From an uncultured Clostridia bacterium (GTDB lineage: Bacteria > Bacillota > Clostridia > TANB77 > CAG-508), in assembly GCA_934168305.1 (NCBI GenBank), contig CAKPNF010000004.1:1-64000 (forward strand): 64,000 nucleotides of DNA. The letters run 5' to 3'. Positions 55,862 through 64,000 of the stretch are shown piece by piece. The number at the start of each line of letters is the position of its first letter. The stretch's first letter is position 1. The translations under genes were made by a program, and so were the position numbers. The notes below the pieces were generated by a model. That model did no database searches. It saw only the letters and a list, made by a program, of their open reading frames with translations, and was not told where the DNA came from.

Positions 55862-56920
55862 ATGAAAAAGTTAAGAATAGGTGTTGTGTTTGGAGGAATG
55901 TCTACTGAGAATAAAGTATCATGTGTATCTGCAAATTCAGTAATAAAAAATTTGAATAAAGAAAAATATGATATATTCCCAATATATATAGATAAAAAAG
56001 GTAATTGGTTTGAAGTCACCAATTTAGATATAGACGAAAAAACATTAGAAGAATCAGAAAATAAAATTTATATTAATAATGTTATGGAATTATTAAAAAC
56101 ATTTAATGTTGTATTTCCTGTGTTACACGGACTTTACGGTGAAGATGGTACAATTCAGGGGGTTTTTGAATTATTAAAAGTTCCATATGTTGGTTGTGGT
56201 GTATTAGCATCAAGTGTTGGAATGGATAAAGTTTATTCAAAAATTATTTTTGATAAAGCAGGAATTAATCAAACAAAATATAATTATATAAAAAATTATG
56301 GTGATAAATATATTTACGTTGATGATGTTTTTAATGAAGAATCATTGGATATAGAAGGTATGTCAAACATAATTATTAAAAAATTGAAATTTCCGATGTT
56401 TGTAAAGCCATCTAATTCAGGCTCAAGTGTTGGAATTAGTAAGGCAAATAATGAAGAAGAACTAAAAAAAGCAATTGTAGAAGCATCAAAATTTGATAGA
56501 AAAATATTAATAGAAGAAGGAATTGTTGGAAGAGAAGTTGAATGCGCTGTTTTAGGAAATGAAAATGTTATAAGTTCTTGTGTCGGAGAAATAAGAGCGG
56601 CAGATGAATTTTACAGTTATGATGCTAAATATAAAAATCAAGAATCAAAAACTCTAATACCGGCAGATTTATCAATAGAAAAATCAAAAGAAATTCAAGC
56701 ATTAGCAATAAAAGCCTTTAAGGCTATTGATGGAAAAGGATTGTCTAGAGTAGATTTTTTTATAGAAAAAAGTACAGATAAAATATATATTAATGAAATT
56801 AATACTTTGCCAGGATTTACTAGTATTAGTATGTATCCAAAACTTTTTGAACAAACAGGTATAATGTATACAGAATTGCTGGATAAGTTAATTGAACTAG
56901 CTTTAGAAAAAGGTTTGTAA
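55862..56920 (+). CDS. ddl: D-alanine-D-alanine ligase
   Basis: A 352-residue ATP-grasp enzyme. Motifs visible: VFGGMSTENKVSCVSA at the N-terminus, VLHGLYGEDGTIQGVFEL, KPSNSGSSVGISK and NEINTLPGFTSISMYP at the active site. The Tyr in LYGEDG position and length suggest a D-Ala-D-Ala rather than D-Ala-D-Lac enzyme, though the specificity loop was not examined closely. Second gene of murF-ddl. Confidence 0.95.
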   Translation: MKKLRIGVVFGGMSTENKVSCVSANSVIKNLNKEKYDIFPIYIDKKGNWFEVTNLDIDEKTLEESENKIYINNVMELLKTFNVVFPVLHGLYGEDGTIQGVFELLKVPYVGCGVLASSVGMDKVYSKIIFDKAGINQTKYNYIKNYGDKYIYVDDVFNEESLDIEGMSNIIIKKLKFPMFVKPSNSGSSVGISKANNEEELKKAIVEASKFDRKILIEEGIVGREVECAVLGNENVISSCVGEIRAADEFYSYDAKYKNQESKTLIPADLSIEKSKEIQALAIKAFKAIDGKGLSRVDFFIEKSTDKIYINEINTLPGFTSISMYPKLFEQTGIMYTELLDKLIELALEKGL

Positions 56921-56963
56921 ATTAAATTTATAAATAGAAATTCAAGATTATTTGATTTTTATG

Positions 56964-56994
56964 AAAAAGTCCATAAAACCTATGGATTTTTTTG
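56964..56994 (+). terminator. Terminator after ddl
   Basis: AAAAAGTCCATA and TATGGATTTTTTT form a short stem with a T run, ending the murF-ddl transcript. Confidence 0.8.
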
Positions 56995-57041
56995 TTTTTT
57001 GTGATATAATATACCTACCTAATTTTTTGGGAGGATGTTAA

Positions 57042-57914
57042 ATGAAATATAAAGATTATTATAAATTATTGGGATTGGAAACAAGTAGAGTTTCAATAGA
57101 AGAAATTAAATCAGCATATAGAACTGCTGCTAAAAAATATCATCCTGATTTAAATGTAGGGGACAGTTTAGCAGAAGAAAGAATAAAAGATATTAATGAA
57201 GCATATAGAACATTATCTGTTCCATCATCTAAGAGAAAATATGATAGAATTTGGAATTCAAGAAATAATGTAAAAAATTATCAGAAAATCAAAGGAAAAA
57301 ATATTTTTAATATGTTCTTAGGAGATGTTAAAAATTCAGAAAAAGAAAATACGAAGAATATAAAAAATCCTATAAAAGGTGAAAATATAGAAACAGAAAT
57401 AAAAGTTAGTTTGGAAGATGCATTTTATGGATTGGGAAAAAAGATATCACTTAGAACAGTTGAAGGAAAAATGAAAACTTTTTCAGTAAAGATACCTGAA
57501 GGAATAAGAAATGGCGAGAAGATAAGATTAATAGGACAAGGAAAAAATGGTATTAATGGTGGAAAAAATGGAGATTTGTTCATAAAAATTGATATAGAAG
57601 ACAATAAATTTTTTAAGTTGTATGGAAGTGATTTATGTACAGATTTAAAACTTACACCATGGGAAGCAGCATTAGGTACAAGAGTGGATATAAAGACAAT
57701 TGATGGAGAAACAAAAGTGTATATACCACAAGGAATTCAGAGTGGTGAAAAAATTAAAATACCAAGCAAGGGGTATAAAGATGGTAAAGGTGGTAGAGGA
57801 GATTTAGTTGCAGAAGTAAAAATAATGGTTCCAAAAAACCTAAAGTTAGATGAAAAAGAAATGTTTGAAAAGTTAAAAGAAATGTCAACATTTAATCCTA
57901 GAAGTCAACTATAA
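57042..57914 (+). CDS. DnaJ/CbpA-type co-chaperone without zinc domain
   Basis: A 290-residue class-B J protein. An N-terminal J domain (residues 1-70) has HPD in KKYHPDLNVG; a short linker is followed by the two substrate-binding barrels (from about 120, with VSLEDAFYGLGKKISL and IRLIGQGKNG...GDLFIKI). The CxxCxGxG repeats of DnaJ are missing, as in CbpA. GGGAGG precedes the ATG. Monocistronic between a terminator and a strong promoter. Confidence 0.9.
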   Translation: MKYKDYYKLLGLETSRVSIEEIKSAYRTAAKKYHPDLNVGDSLAEERIKDINEAYRTLSVPSSKRKYDRIWNSRNNVKNYQKIKGKNIFNMFLGDVKNSEKENTKNIKNPIKGENIETEIKVSLEDAFYGLGKKISLRTVEGKMKTFSVKIPEGIRNGEKIRLIGQGKNGINGGKNGDLFIKIDIEDNKFFKLYGSDLCTDLKLTPWEAALGTRVDIKTIDGETKVYIPQGIQSGEKIKIPSKGYKDGKGGRGDLVAEVKIMVPKNLKLDEKEMFEKLKEMSTFNPRSQL

Positions 57915-57937
57915 GATTACATAATTCTTGAAAAGTA

Positions 57938-57966
57938 TTGACAAATTCTTTGAAAGTGGCTATAAT
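57938..57966 (+). promoter_or_regulatory. Consensus promoter of the coupling-protein operon
   Basis: TTGACA (57938-57943), exactly 17 bp, TATAAT (57961-57966): a perfect sigma-A consensus, the strongest in the window. It drives 58029, 58562 and the VirD4-like gene. Confidence 0.9.
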
Positions 57967-58028
57967 TATAGGTAGTGATGTGACAAAAGATAAACTATGG
58001 ATTGGAATCATAGAAATGAGGTATAAAG

Positions 58029-58547
58029 ATGGATAATATACAAGGAAAACATTTTAGTATAACAGATCCTAAAGGAATAAATACTGTTATATATCAAGTT
58101 AATAAAACTGAAAAAGAATTTTTAAAAGAATATCCTAAATATACTGTTGAGAGACTTGATCATACAGAGGAAATAAGAGGAGATTTTAATAAAAAGACTT
58201 TTTATGTTGAAAATCCGGCTAAAGATGGAAATAAATTAGTTATATTATCTTTTGGAGAAGATAAAGTTGTTATTAATACAGGAATACTATTAAATGATGA
58301 AGTAAAAATAACAAAGAAACCTACACCATTTAAATTTACAACATTATATTCAGAAGATGAATCAGAATATAAAGAATTTAAATATACACCAAATTTAAAG
58401 AGACCAATTTCTATTATAGATCCAGAAACAACAGAAGAGATAAAGCCAACACTTTATTTTGATGAAAAAACAAATGAAGTAAAAGGAAAATGTAAATTAA
58501 AACCATATAAATCTTATTTTGCATTTGAAATAAGAGATAGTGAATAA
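58029..58547 (+). CDS. Hypothetical protein in coupling-protein operon
   Basis: A 172-residue soluble protein, no TM segment or signal. Beta-rich with repeated short strands (KLVILSFGEDKVVINTGI), no motif I recognise. GAGG lies upstream of the ATG. It is 14 bp from the next gene, which shares an operon with the VirD4-type ATPase, so it may be a substrate adaptor or accessory factor of secretion; this is inference from position only. Confidence 0.6.
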   Translation: MDNIQGKHFSITDPKGINTVIYQVNKTEKEFLKEYPKYTVERLDHTEEIRGDFNKKTFYVENPAKDGNKLVILSFGEDKVVINTGILLNDEVKITKKPTPFKFTTLYSEDESEYKEFKYTPNLKRPISIIDPETTEEIKPTLYFDEKTNEVKGKCKLKPYKSYFAFEIRDSE

Positions 58548-58561
58548 GGAGGAGAAGCCAA

Positions 58562-58774
58562 ATGGCGAATAAATCAAAGGATGTTAAATCTAGTCCAGCA
58601 GGAATAAATGATAATTTTGAAATAACAGTTATGGATATTAACCATGTTGTAGAAAATAAAAAAACTGTATTAAAAGCTAATGGTGTTAAAATACCAAATT
58701 TAAGTACAGATTTGCAACAAGGAATGTCTATTAAAGCATATGATGGTGGAAAGTCAAAAGAAGTTGAAAGATAA
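58562..58774 (+). CDS. Small hypothetical protein in coupling-protein operon
   Basis: A 70-residue soluble protein starting MANKSKDVKSSPAGIND, with a predicted small beta-domain (FEITVMDINHVVENKKTVLKA-type strands) and a Gly-Lys-rich end. Very strong AAGGAGGAG RBS. 25 bp before the TTG start of the VirD4-like gene. Could be a co-factor of the coupling protein; family unknown. Confidence 0.6.
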   Translation: MANKSKDVKSSPAGINDNFEITVMDINHVVENKKTVLKANGVKIPNLSTDLQQGMSIKAYDGGKSKEVER

Positions 58775-58798
58775 TACAAAAGATAGTAGGTGATTTTA

Positions 58799-60803
58799 TT
58801 GAACTACAAAATAGAGGGAGCAATAAAAAGAAATAGAAAAAACTTTATAGTGTGTGCAATACTATGGCTATTTTTAGTCATAGTATTTGTTGCGCCATTT
58901 TCATATAGTATATTTGAATCAAGTATAAGTGGACAATTTTCATTAGAAATTTTTATGGATAAGATAGCAACAAATATAATGAATCCATTTGGAACTTTGG
59001 GTGGAATATTCTCTAAGAGTGGAGCAACACATGATTTTATTTCATTATTATTAGGATTTTCAATATTTTATTTAATAATGTTTTTTGTAGGCTTTGCTAA
59101 ATCAGCTCCAAAAAATGAATTTTCAGATATAGAACATGGTTCAAGTGATTGGAGTCAAAGAGGAGAACAATATCAGATATTAAGTAAAAATAAAGGAATA
59201 ATTTTAGCAGAAAATAATTACTTACCACTTGATAAAAGAGGAAATGTAAACGTATTGGTAGTTGGACGGATCTGGTTCTGGTAAATCAGCATCATATTCA
59301 ATTCCAAATGCATATCAATGCTTAGGATCATATGTATTTACAGATCCTAAGGGCGAACTTTATGATAGGACGGCAGGATATTTAAAAGAACAAGGTTACG
59401 ACATAAAAGTGCTAAATTTAGTTAGACCACAGTACAGTGATGGATATAATCCATTAATGCATATATCATCAGAACTAGATGTTGATGTTATTGCAAATAC
59501 AATAGTAAAAGGTCAAAAGACAGAAAGTGGTTCAGATCCATATTGGGATGACATGGCAGAAATGTTATTAAAAGCATTAATATACTATCTAATAGCAACA
59601 AGGCCAGAAGAAGAACAAAATTTAGCAAGTTGTGCTGAACTTGTCAGAGCTGCAAATAAAAATGGAGGAAGCAATTTACTTTCAGATTTAATGAGTCAAT
59701 TACCATATGACCATCCAGCAAGAATGTATTATAAATCTATAGAAATAGCACCAGAAAAAACATATGGATCAATACTAAGTTCATTACAATCAAAACTTGG
59801 TAAATTTGATTCAAAAGATATAGCAGAGCTAACATCAACAGATACAATAAATTTTGAGGAGATTGGAACTAAAAAGACAGCAGTATATGTAATATCATCT
59901 GATACACATACAGCATACGACTTTTTATTAACAATATTCTTCTCACAAATGATTCAACAATTATATGATTATGCAGACCAGAATGGTGGAAGACTTCAAG
60001 AAAGAACATATTTTATATTAGATGAGTTTGCTAATATAGGAAAAATACCTGATTTTGACAAAAAAATATCAACATCAAGAAGTAGAGGAATATCATTTAG
60101 TGTTATTCTACAAAATATTGACCAATTAGAAGCTGTTTACGAAAAATCTTATGAAACTATAATGGGTAACTGTGATACACATGTATTCTTGGGAAGTAAC
60201 TCATTTAAAACAGTTGAGTATTTTTCAAAGCAGTTAGGTGAAAAGACAATTGGAAGAGATAGTATTTCAATAAATAAAGACAAACAAAATCATAAAACAG
60301 GAAAAAGTGTTTCAGATCAAATTATGGCAAGAGCACTTATGACCCCAGATGAATTAAGAAGATTAGATAATGATTTATGTATTATTTTTGAAAAAGGATT
60401 AAAACCTGTAAAAGCAAATAAATTTTATTACTTTAAACATCCTATGGCAAAGGAAATGGCAAGAGTTGAAATCAGTCATAATGATATAGGTGAAATAGAC
60501 AGAGGAATCTGGAGAAAATATAATCCATATAATCCCTATGTAGAGGATAAAGATGAAGAAAAGGTAAATAATTTAAATATTGAATCTTTAGATGATTTGT
60601 TTGATGATGTAGATGAAAATAAAAAAATTGAAAATTCAAGTGAAAAGAAAGAAGATAAAGAACAAAAATTAGAGAACATATTGGATTTAAACATGGATGA
60701 TGCTCCGGTTCTTCCACAAGATGATGAAGAAGATACATATGATTTACAAAAAGAACTAGAGGCTAAGTTTGATGAATTATTTGGACCTTTGGATGATGAT
60801 TAA
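58799..60803 (+). CDS. VirD4/TraG-type T4SS coupling ATPase, requires +1 frameshift
   Basis: A 667-residue coupling protein if bridged: two N-terminal TM helices (about residues 18-40 and 85-105), P-loop GGSGSGKS (156-163), Walker B LDEFANIG (about 404-411) and an acidic C-terminal tail. TTG start at 58799 is 6 bp after AGGTGA. The frame breaks inside the P-loop: GGA (59264-59266) is followed in frame 0 by CGG ATC TGG TTC TGG TAA; skipping C59267 gives GGA and the intact Walker A. It would deliver substrates to the VirB channel encoded at 1-13 kb. Everything else is full length. Confidence 0.9.
59264..59270 (+). other. Candidate +1 frameshift site at CGG (VirD4-like)
   Basis: GGA CGG A, with a frame-0 stop at 59282. 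Skipping C59267 and decoding GGA restores the second glycine of the P-loop, the least dispensable motif of the enzyme. Confidence 0.82.
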
Positions 60804-60816
60804 TATTTTGGATAAA

Positions 60817-60848
60817 TGAAAGTTACTATTAAGTAGCTTTCATTTTTT
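60817..60848 (+). terminator. Terminator of the coupling-protein operon
   Basis: TGAAAGTTACT and AGTAGCTTTCA form a stem with a short loop and a TTTTTT tail. Confidence 0.85.
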
Positions 60849-60905
60849 AAATTATAAACTAAAAGCTGGTTTGTAATGAACAAAAGTTTTTGTGAAAAAT
60901 TATTG

Positions 60906-61050
60906 TGTTCGCTTGTTTTTTATTACTAAATGCTGTATAGTAAGTGTTATAGAAAATGAGATAAGCAAGTGTGTTACAACAATATGTGGCAACCACAATT
61001 TGTGGTTTTCATTTCCTATATACATTATAATATATTATAAATAAAAGGCA
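60906..61050. repeat. Degenerate copy B of the type I TA-like element
   Basis: GTTCGCTTGTTTTTT, GTATAGTA, TTATAGAAAATGAGA and AAGTGTGTT recur in the same order as at 21451-21526. The toxin-like ORF is missing, but a reverse promoter remains (TTGCCT at 61050-61045, 16 bp, TATAAT at 61028-61023), reading into a CCACAAATTGTGG hairpin, so an orphan antisense-type RNA may still be made. Confidence 0.65.
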
Positions 61051-61068
61051 AATATTATGGAGGAGAAT

Positions 61069-62154
61069 ATGAAATTTGTACATATAGCAGATATGCATTT
61101 TGATAGCCCATTTGTAAATCTTTCTGACAAAGAAGGGTTAGGCGATTTAAGAAGATTACAACAAAGAAAAGTATTAAAAAAAGCAATAGAATATATAAAA
61201 GAAAATAATATAAAATATCTATTTATTTCAGGTGATTTATATGAACAAAAATATATAAAAAAATCAACTATTGAGTATATCAATAATTTATTTAAAGAAA
61301 TTCCTGAAACAAAAATATTTATATCACCAGGAAACCATGATCCGTATACAAAAAATTCATATTATAATAAATTTTATTGGAGTGAAAATGTTAAAATATT
61401 TACATCAAAAATAGAAAAGATTGAATGCGAAGATATAAACATTTATGGATATGGATTTGATGATTTTTATTGTAAAGATAGCGGAATAGAAAACATAAAT
61501 TTAGATAATAAAGATAAATTAAATATATTAGTAATTCATGGAACTTTGGATGGTGGAACTATAGAAAACAGTGAATATAACCCATTATCTTCAAGAGTAT
61601 TAAAAGAAAAAGGCTTTGATTATGTTGCATTAGGACATATTCACAAATTGGATTACAATAGAGAAAAAAATCAAAATATTGTATATCCAGGTTCTACAGC
61701 ATCATTAGGATTTGATGAACTAGGTGAGCATGGAATGATAGTCGGAGAAATTGAAAAAGAAAAAATAAATTTAGATTTTATTCCACTTGATGAAACAGAA
61801 TTTAAACTATATGATTTAGATGTTACAGATATAATTTCAAAAGAGGAATTAATTGAAAAAATTAATGAATTAAATTTTGATGAAAATAATTTAATCGAAA
61901 TTATTTTAATTGGAAAAAGAAATTTTGAGATTGACAAATATGAATTATATAAATTAATTTCGAATTATAAAGTAATAAAAATAAAAAATAAAACAAAAAT
62001 AAATTATAATTTAGAGAAAATAGCTAATGATACTACTTTAAAAGGATTGTTTGCTAAAGAAATGTTAAAAAAATTAAATGATGAAAATATTTCAGAAAAT
62101 GAAAAAGAAGTAATAGAAAAAGCAGTTGAAATTGGTATGGAAGCATTAGATTAA
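61069..62154 (+). CDS. SbcD/YhaO-like metallophosphoesterase
   Basis: A 361-residue calcineurin-fold nuclease of the Mre11/SbcD group. Metal-binding motifs are in order: HIADMHFDSPF, SGDLYEQ, GNHD and ALGHIHK. The start at 61069 is preceded by GGAGGAG; the ATG at 61057 precedes the site. It is followed by a YhaN-like ATPase, so the pair forms an SbcCD/Mre11-Rad50-like complex acting on DNA ends; Bacillus yhaO-yhaN is the closest organisational parallel. Confidence 0.9.
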   Translation: MKFVHIADMHFDSPFVNLSDKEGLGDLRRLQQRKVLKKAIEYIKENNIKYLFISGDLYEQKYIKKSTIEYINNLFKEIPETKIFISPGNHDPYTKNSYYNKFYWSENVKIFTSKIEKIECEDINIYGYGFDDFYCKDSGIENINLDNKDKLNILVIHGTLDGGTIENSEYNPLSSRVLKEKGFDYVALGHIHKLDYNREKNQNIVYPGSTASLGFDELGEHGMIVGEIEKEKINLDFIPLDETEFKLYDLDVTDIISKEELIEKINELNFDENNLIEIILIGKRNFEIDKYELYKLISNYKVIKIKNKTKINYNLEKIANDTTLKGLFAKEMLKKLNDENISENEKEVIEKAVEIGMEALD

Positions 62155-62235
62155 AAAACTGTTTTTGGAGATGAAGGAAAAAATAGTTTTTTAAAATAAA
62201 TAATTAATATATGAAATATTGAGGAGGAAATATTT

Positions 62236-64000
62236 TTGAAAATAAATAAATTAAAAATAAATTCTTATGGAAAATTAAAAGAAAAACAAATTAATTTCGA
62301 AGATGGAATAAATTTAGTATATGGACAAAATGAAGCTGGAAAATCAACTTTAATTAAATTTATTATTAATTCATTTTATGGAATTTCAAAGAATAAAAAA
62401 GGAAAAGAAATTTCAGATTTTGAAAAATATAAACCATGGTCTGGCGAAGAGTTTTCTGGTAAATTAGAATATGAATTAGATAATAAAGAAAAATATGAAA
62501 TATATAGAGATTTTAGTAAAAAAAATCCTAAAATATTTAATGAAAATATGGAGGATATTTCAAAAGAATTTAATATTGATAAAAATAAAGGAAATGAATT
62601 TTTTTATGAGCAAACAAAAATTGATGAGGATTTATTTTTGTCAACACTTGCAATTAATCAAAATGAGGTTAAATTAGAAAATCAGACACAAAACTTTTTA
62701 ATACAAAAAATAGCTAATTTGGCACAAACAGGTGACGATAGTACATCATTTAAAAGAGTAATTGATAGAATAAATAGAAGGCAATTAGATGAAATTGGGA
62801 CTGAAAGATCTAGGGAAAAGCCAATAAACGTAATTACAAGAAAATTACAAGAATTAACTTATGAGAAAGAAAATCTGGAAAAATATAAAGATTTTAAATA
62901 TGAATTTGAGGAACAAGAAAACAATTTAAATAATGAAATTTTAAATCTAGAAAATGAAAATAAATTTTTAATAGAAATTAAATTATTAAACGAAAATGAA
63001 AAAATAGAAAAAGAAAAAATAAAAATAAAAGAAAATATTGAGAAGGAAAATTTAGAAAAAATAAATTCGATAAATAAAAAAATAAATGAATTTAAAATAA
63101 ATAATAAAAATATTTTAGATAAATATTTAAATAATAATCTGGAAAAAAAATCAAAAAATAAAATAATAAAAAATAATAAAAATAAATTAATTAAAAAATT
63201 AAATATTATTTTTATTTTATTAATTTTAATAAATATTTTACAATTTGTTATAATTAAAAATAATATTTTAAAATATATTTTTCTTCTTACAGTACCAACG
63301 TTTTTAATTTTTTATATATTTTTAATAAATAAAGAAAATAATAAAATAAAAAATAATGAAAAATTAGAAAAAAATAAATATAATGAAATTAAATTACAGT
63401 TAAGTAATTTAGAAAATGAGAAAGAATTAATAGTAAATAATCAAAAAAGTAATAATGAAGAATTAAATAAAATAAAAAATAATTTTAATTTAAAAAATAA
63501 TTTAGAAAAAGAAAAAATAAAAAATAAATATTTAAATAAAATAGAAAAAAATAAAATAAGTGAATTTTTAAATTTGAATAATTTAGAAAATATAAATTAT
63601 GAAATTGAAAAAATTCAAAAAGAAATAAATGATAAGAAATTAAGATTACATACATTAGATTTAGACAAAAAAAATATAGAACCTAATTTGGATAATTTAT
63701 CAAAAATAGAAGAAGATTTAGTTAACAATAATGAGAAAAAGTTAACTTTGCAAAAATTAAATATGAGTATGAATTTAGCAAAAGAAGTTTTAAACGATTC
63801 ATATGAAAAGATGAAGAGTTCAGTAACCCCTAAGTTTACAGAGAATTTGTCTAATAATATTTCTGGTATAACAGAAGGAAAATATAGTAAAGTAATGTTT
63901 AATGAAAATGATGGATTAATAGTTGAATTAGAAAATGGTGATTATGTTCCTGTTAACAGATTTAGTATAGGAACTATAGACCAATTGTATTTATCATTAA
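62236..64000 (+). CDS. YhaN/SbcC-like SMC-type ATPase, 3' end beyond window
   Basis: An open frame of at least 588 codons from TTG at 62236, 6-7 bp after GAGGAGG, running off the window. It has the Walker A NEAGKSTL (about residues 34-41), a Q-loop region, long Lys/Asn/Glu-rich coiled coils, and two TM-like hydrophobic segments in the middle (about residues 318-337 and 346-364). Internal TM segments in the coil are characteristic of YhaN and not SbcC. The signature/Walker B region (RFSIGTIDQLYLSL) begins at the edge. Extremely AAT/AAA-rich codon use in the coil. Confidence 0.88.
   Translation, partial: MKINKLKINSYGKLKEKQINFEDGINLVYGQNEAGKSTLIKFIINSFYGISKNKKGKEISDFEKYKPWSGEEFSGKLEYELDNKEKYEIYRDFSKKNPKIFNENMEDISKEFNIDKNKGNEFFYEQTKIDEDLFLSTLAINQNEVKLENQTQNFLIQKIANLAQTGDDSTSFKRVIDRINRRQLDEIGTERSREKPINVITRKLQELTYEKENLEKYKDFKYEFEEQENNLNNEILNLENENKFLIEIKLLNENEKIEKEKIKIKENIEKENLEKINSINKKINEFKINNKNILDKYLNNNLEKKSKNKIIKNNKNKLIKKLNIIFILLILINILQFVIIKNNILKYIFLLTVPTFLIFYIFLINKENNKIKNNEKLEKNKYNEIKLQLSNLENEKELIVNNQKSNNEELNKIKNNFNLKNNLEKEKIKNKYLNKIEKNKISEFLNLNNLENINYEIEKIQKEINDKKLRLHTLDLDKKNIEPNLDNLSKIEEDLVNNNEKKLTLQKLNMSMNLAKEVLNDSYEKMKSSVTPKFTENLSNNISGITEGKYSKVMFNENDGLIVELENGDYVPVNRFSIGTIDQLYLSL

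Overview
This is a very AT-rich chromosomal segment from an endospore-forming member of the Clostridia (Firmicutes). Strong purine-rich ribosome binding sites, sporulation genes (spmA/spmB, spoIIR, a GerMN protein, an alpha/beta-type SASP, sleB-ypeB, an AbrB regulator) and the block ffs-dnaX-ybaB-recR all point there. The exact lineage cannot be read from the sequence.

Layout. 1-13 kb: tRNA-Ser(GCU), then a type IV secretion cluster with three tandem pilin-like proteins, VirB3/PrgI, a TraC-like protein, VirB4, a VirB6-like channel, two NTF2/VirB8-like anchored proteins and a two-domain wall hydrolase. 13-21 kb: a J-domain membrane protein, an Rpn-type nuclease, a patatin lipase, a giant BcrAD-type activase/dehydratase fusion and a GerMN protein. 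21-28.7 kb: a type I toxin-antitoxin-like cassette, tRNA/rRNA methyltransferases, abrB, spmA-spmB, rlmH, yycJ, murA, spoIIR. 29-33.6 kb: sugar-nucleotide genes and a TtcA-like PP-loop enzyme. 33.8-44.2 kb: a 3128-residue surface protein, tRNA-Arg(CCU) and a membrane-anchored neighbour. 44.2-47.5 kb: a MITE-like hairpin, SRP RNA, dnaX-ybaB-recR. 47.5-53 kb: a glycolipid glycosyltransferase, sleB-ypeB, a VanW protein, a SASP. 53-57.9 kb: a second Rpn nuclease, murF, ddl, a DnaJ-like protein. 57.9-60.8 kb: the VirD4-type coupling ATPase with two unknown small genes under a consensus promoter. 60.9-64 kb: a degenerate copy of the toxin-antitoxin element and a YhaO/YhaN-like (SbcD/SbcC-like) pair running off the end.

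Main discovery candidate. Four otherwise intact, conserved genes (spmA, dnaX, a UgtP-like glycosyltransferase and virD4/traG) are each broken by one extra base. In every case the zero-frame codon at the break is CGG, and translation resumes +1 on a conserved glycine codon (GGA, GGA, GGT, GGA). Reading the whole window by eye I find no other in-frame CGG, although the trinucleotide occurs about a hundred times out of frame without disturbing genes, and CGU, CGA and CGC are used as ordinary Arg codons. The simplest reading is that CGG is not a normal sense codon here and acts as a +1 frameshift signal; dnaX, which is essential in bacteria generally, would then depend on it.

Other accessory signals: several families of dispersed palindromes, a hairpin element with an apparent 8-bp target duplication in front of the SRP RNA gene, and a type IV secretion system whose coupling protein lies 46 kb from its channel genes with no relaxase or integrase in view.
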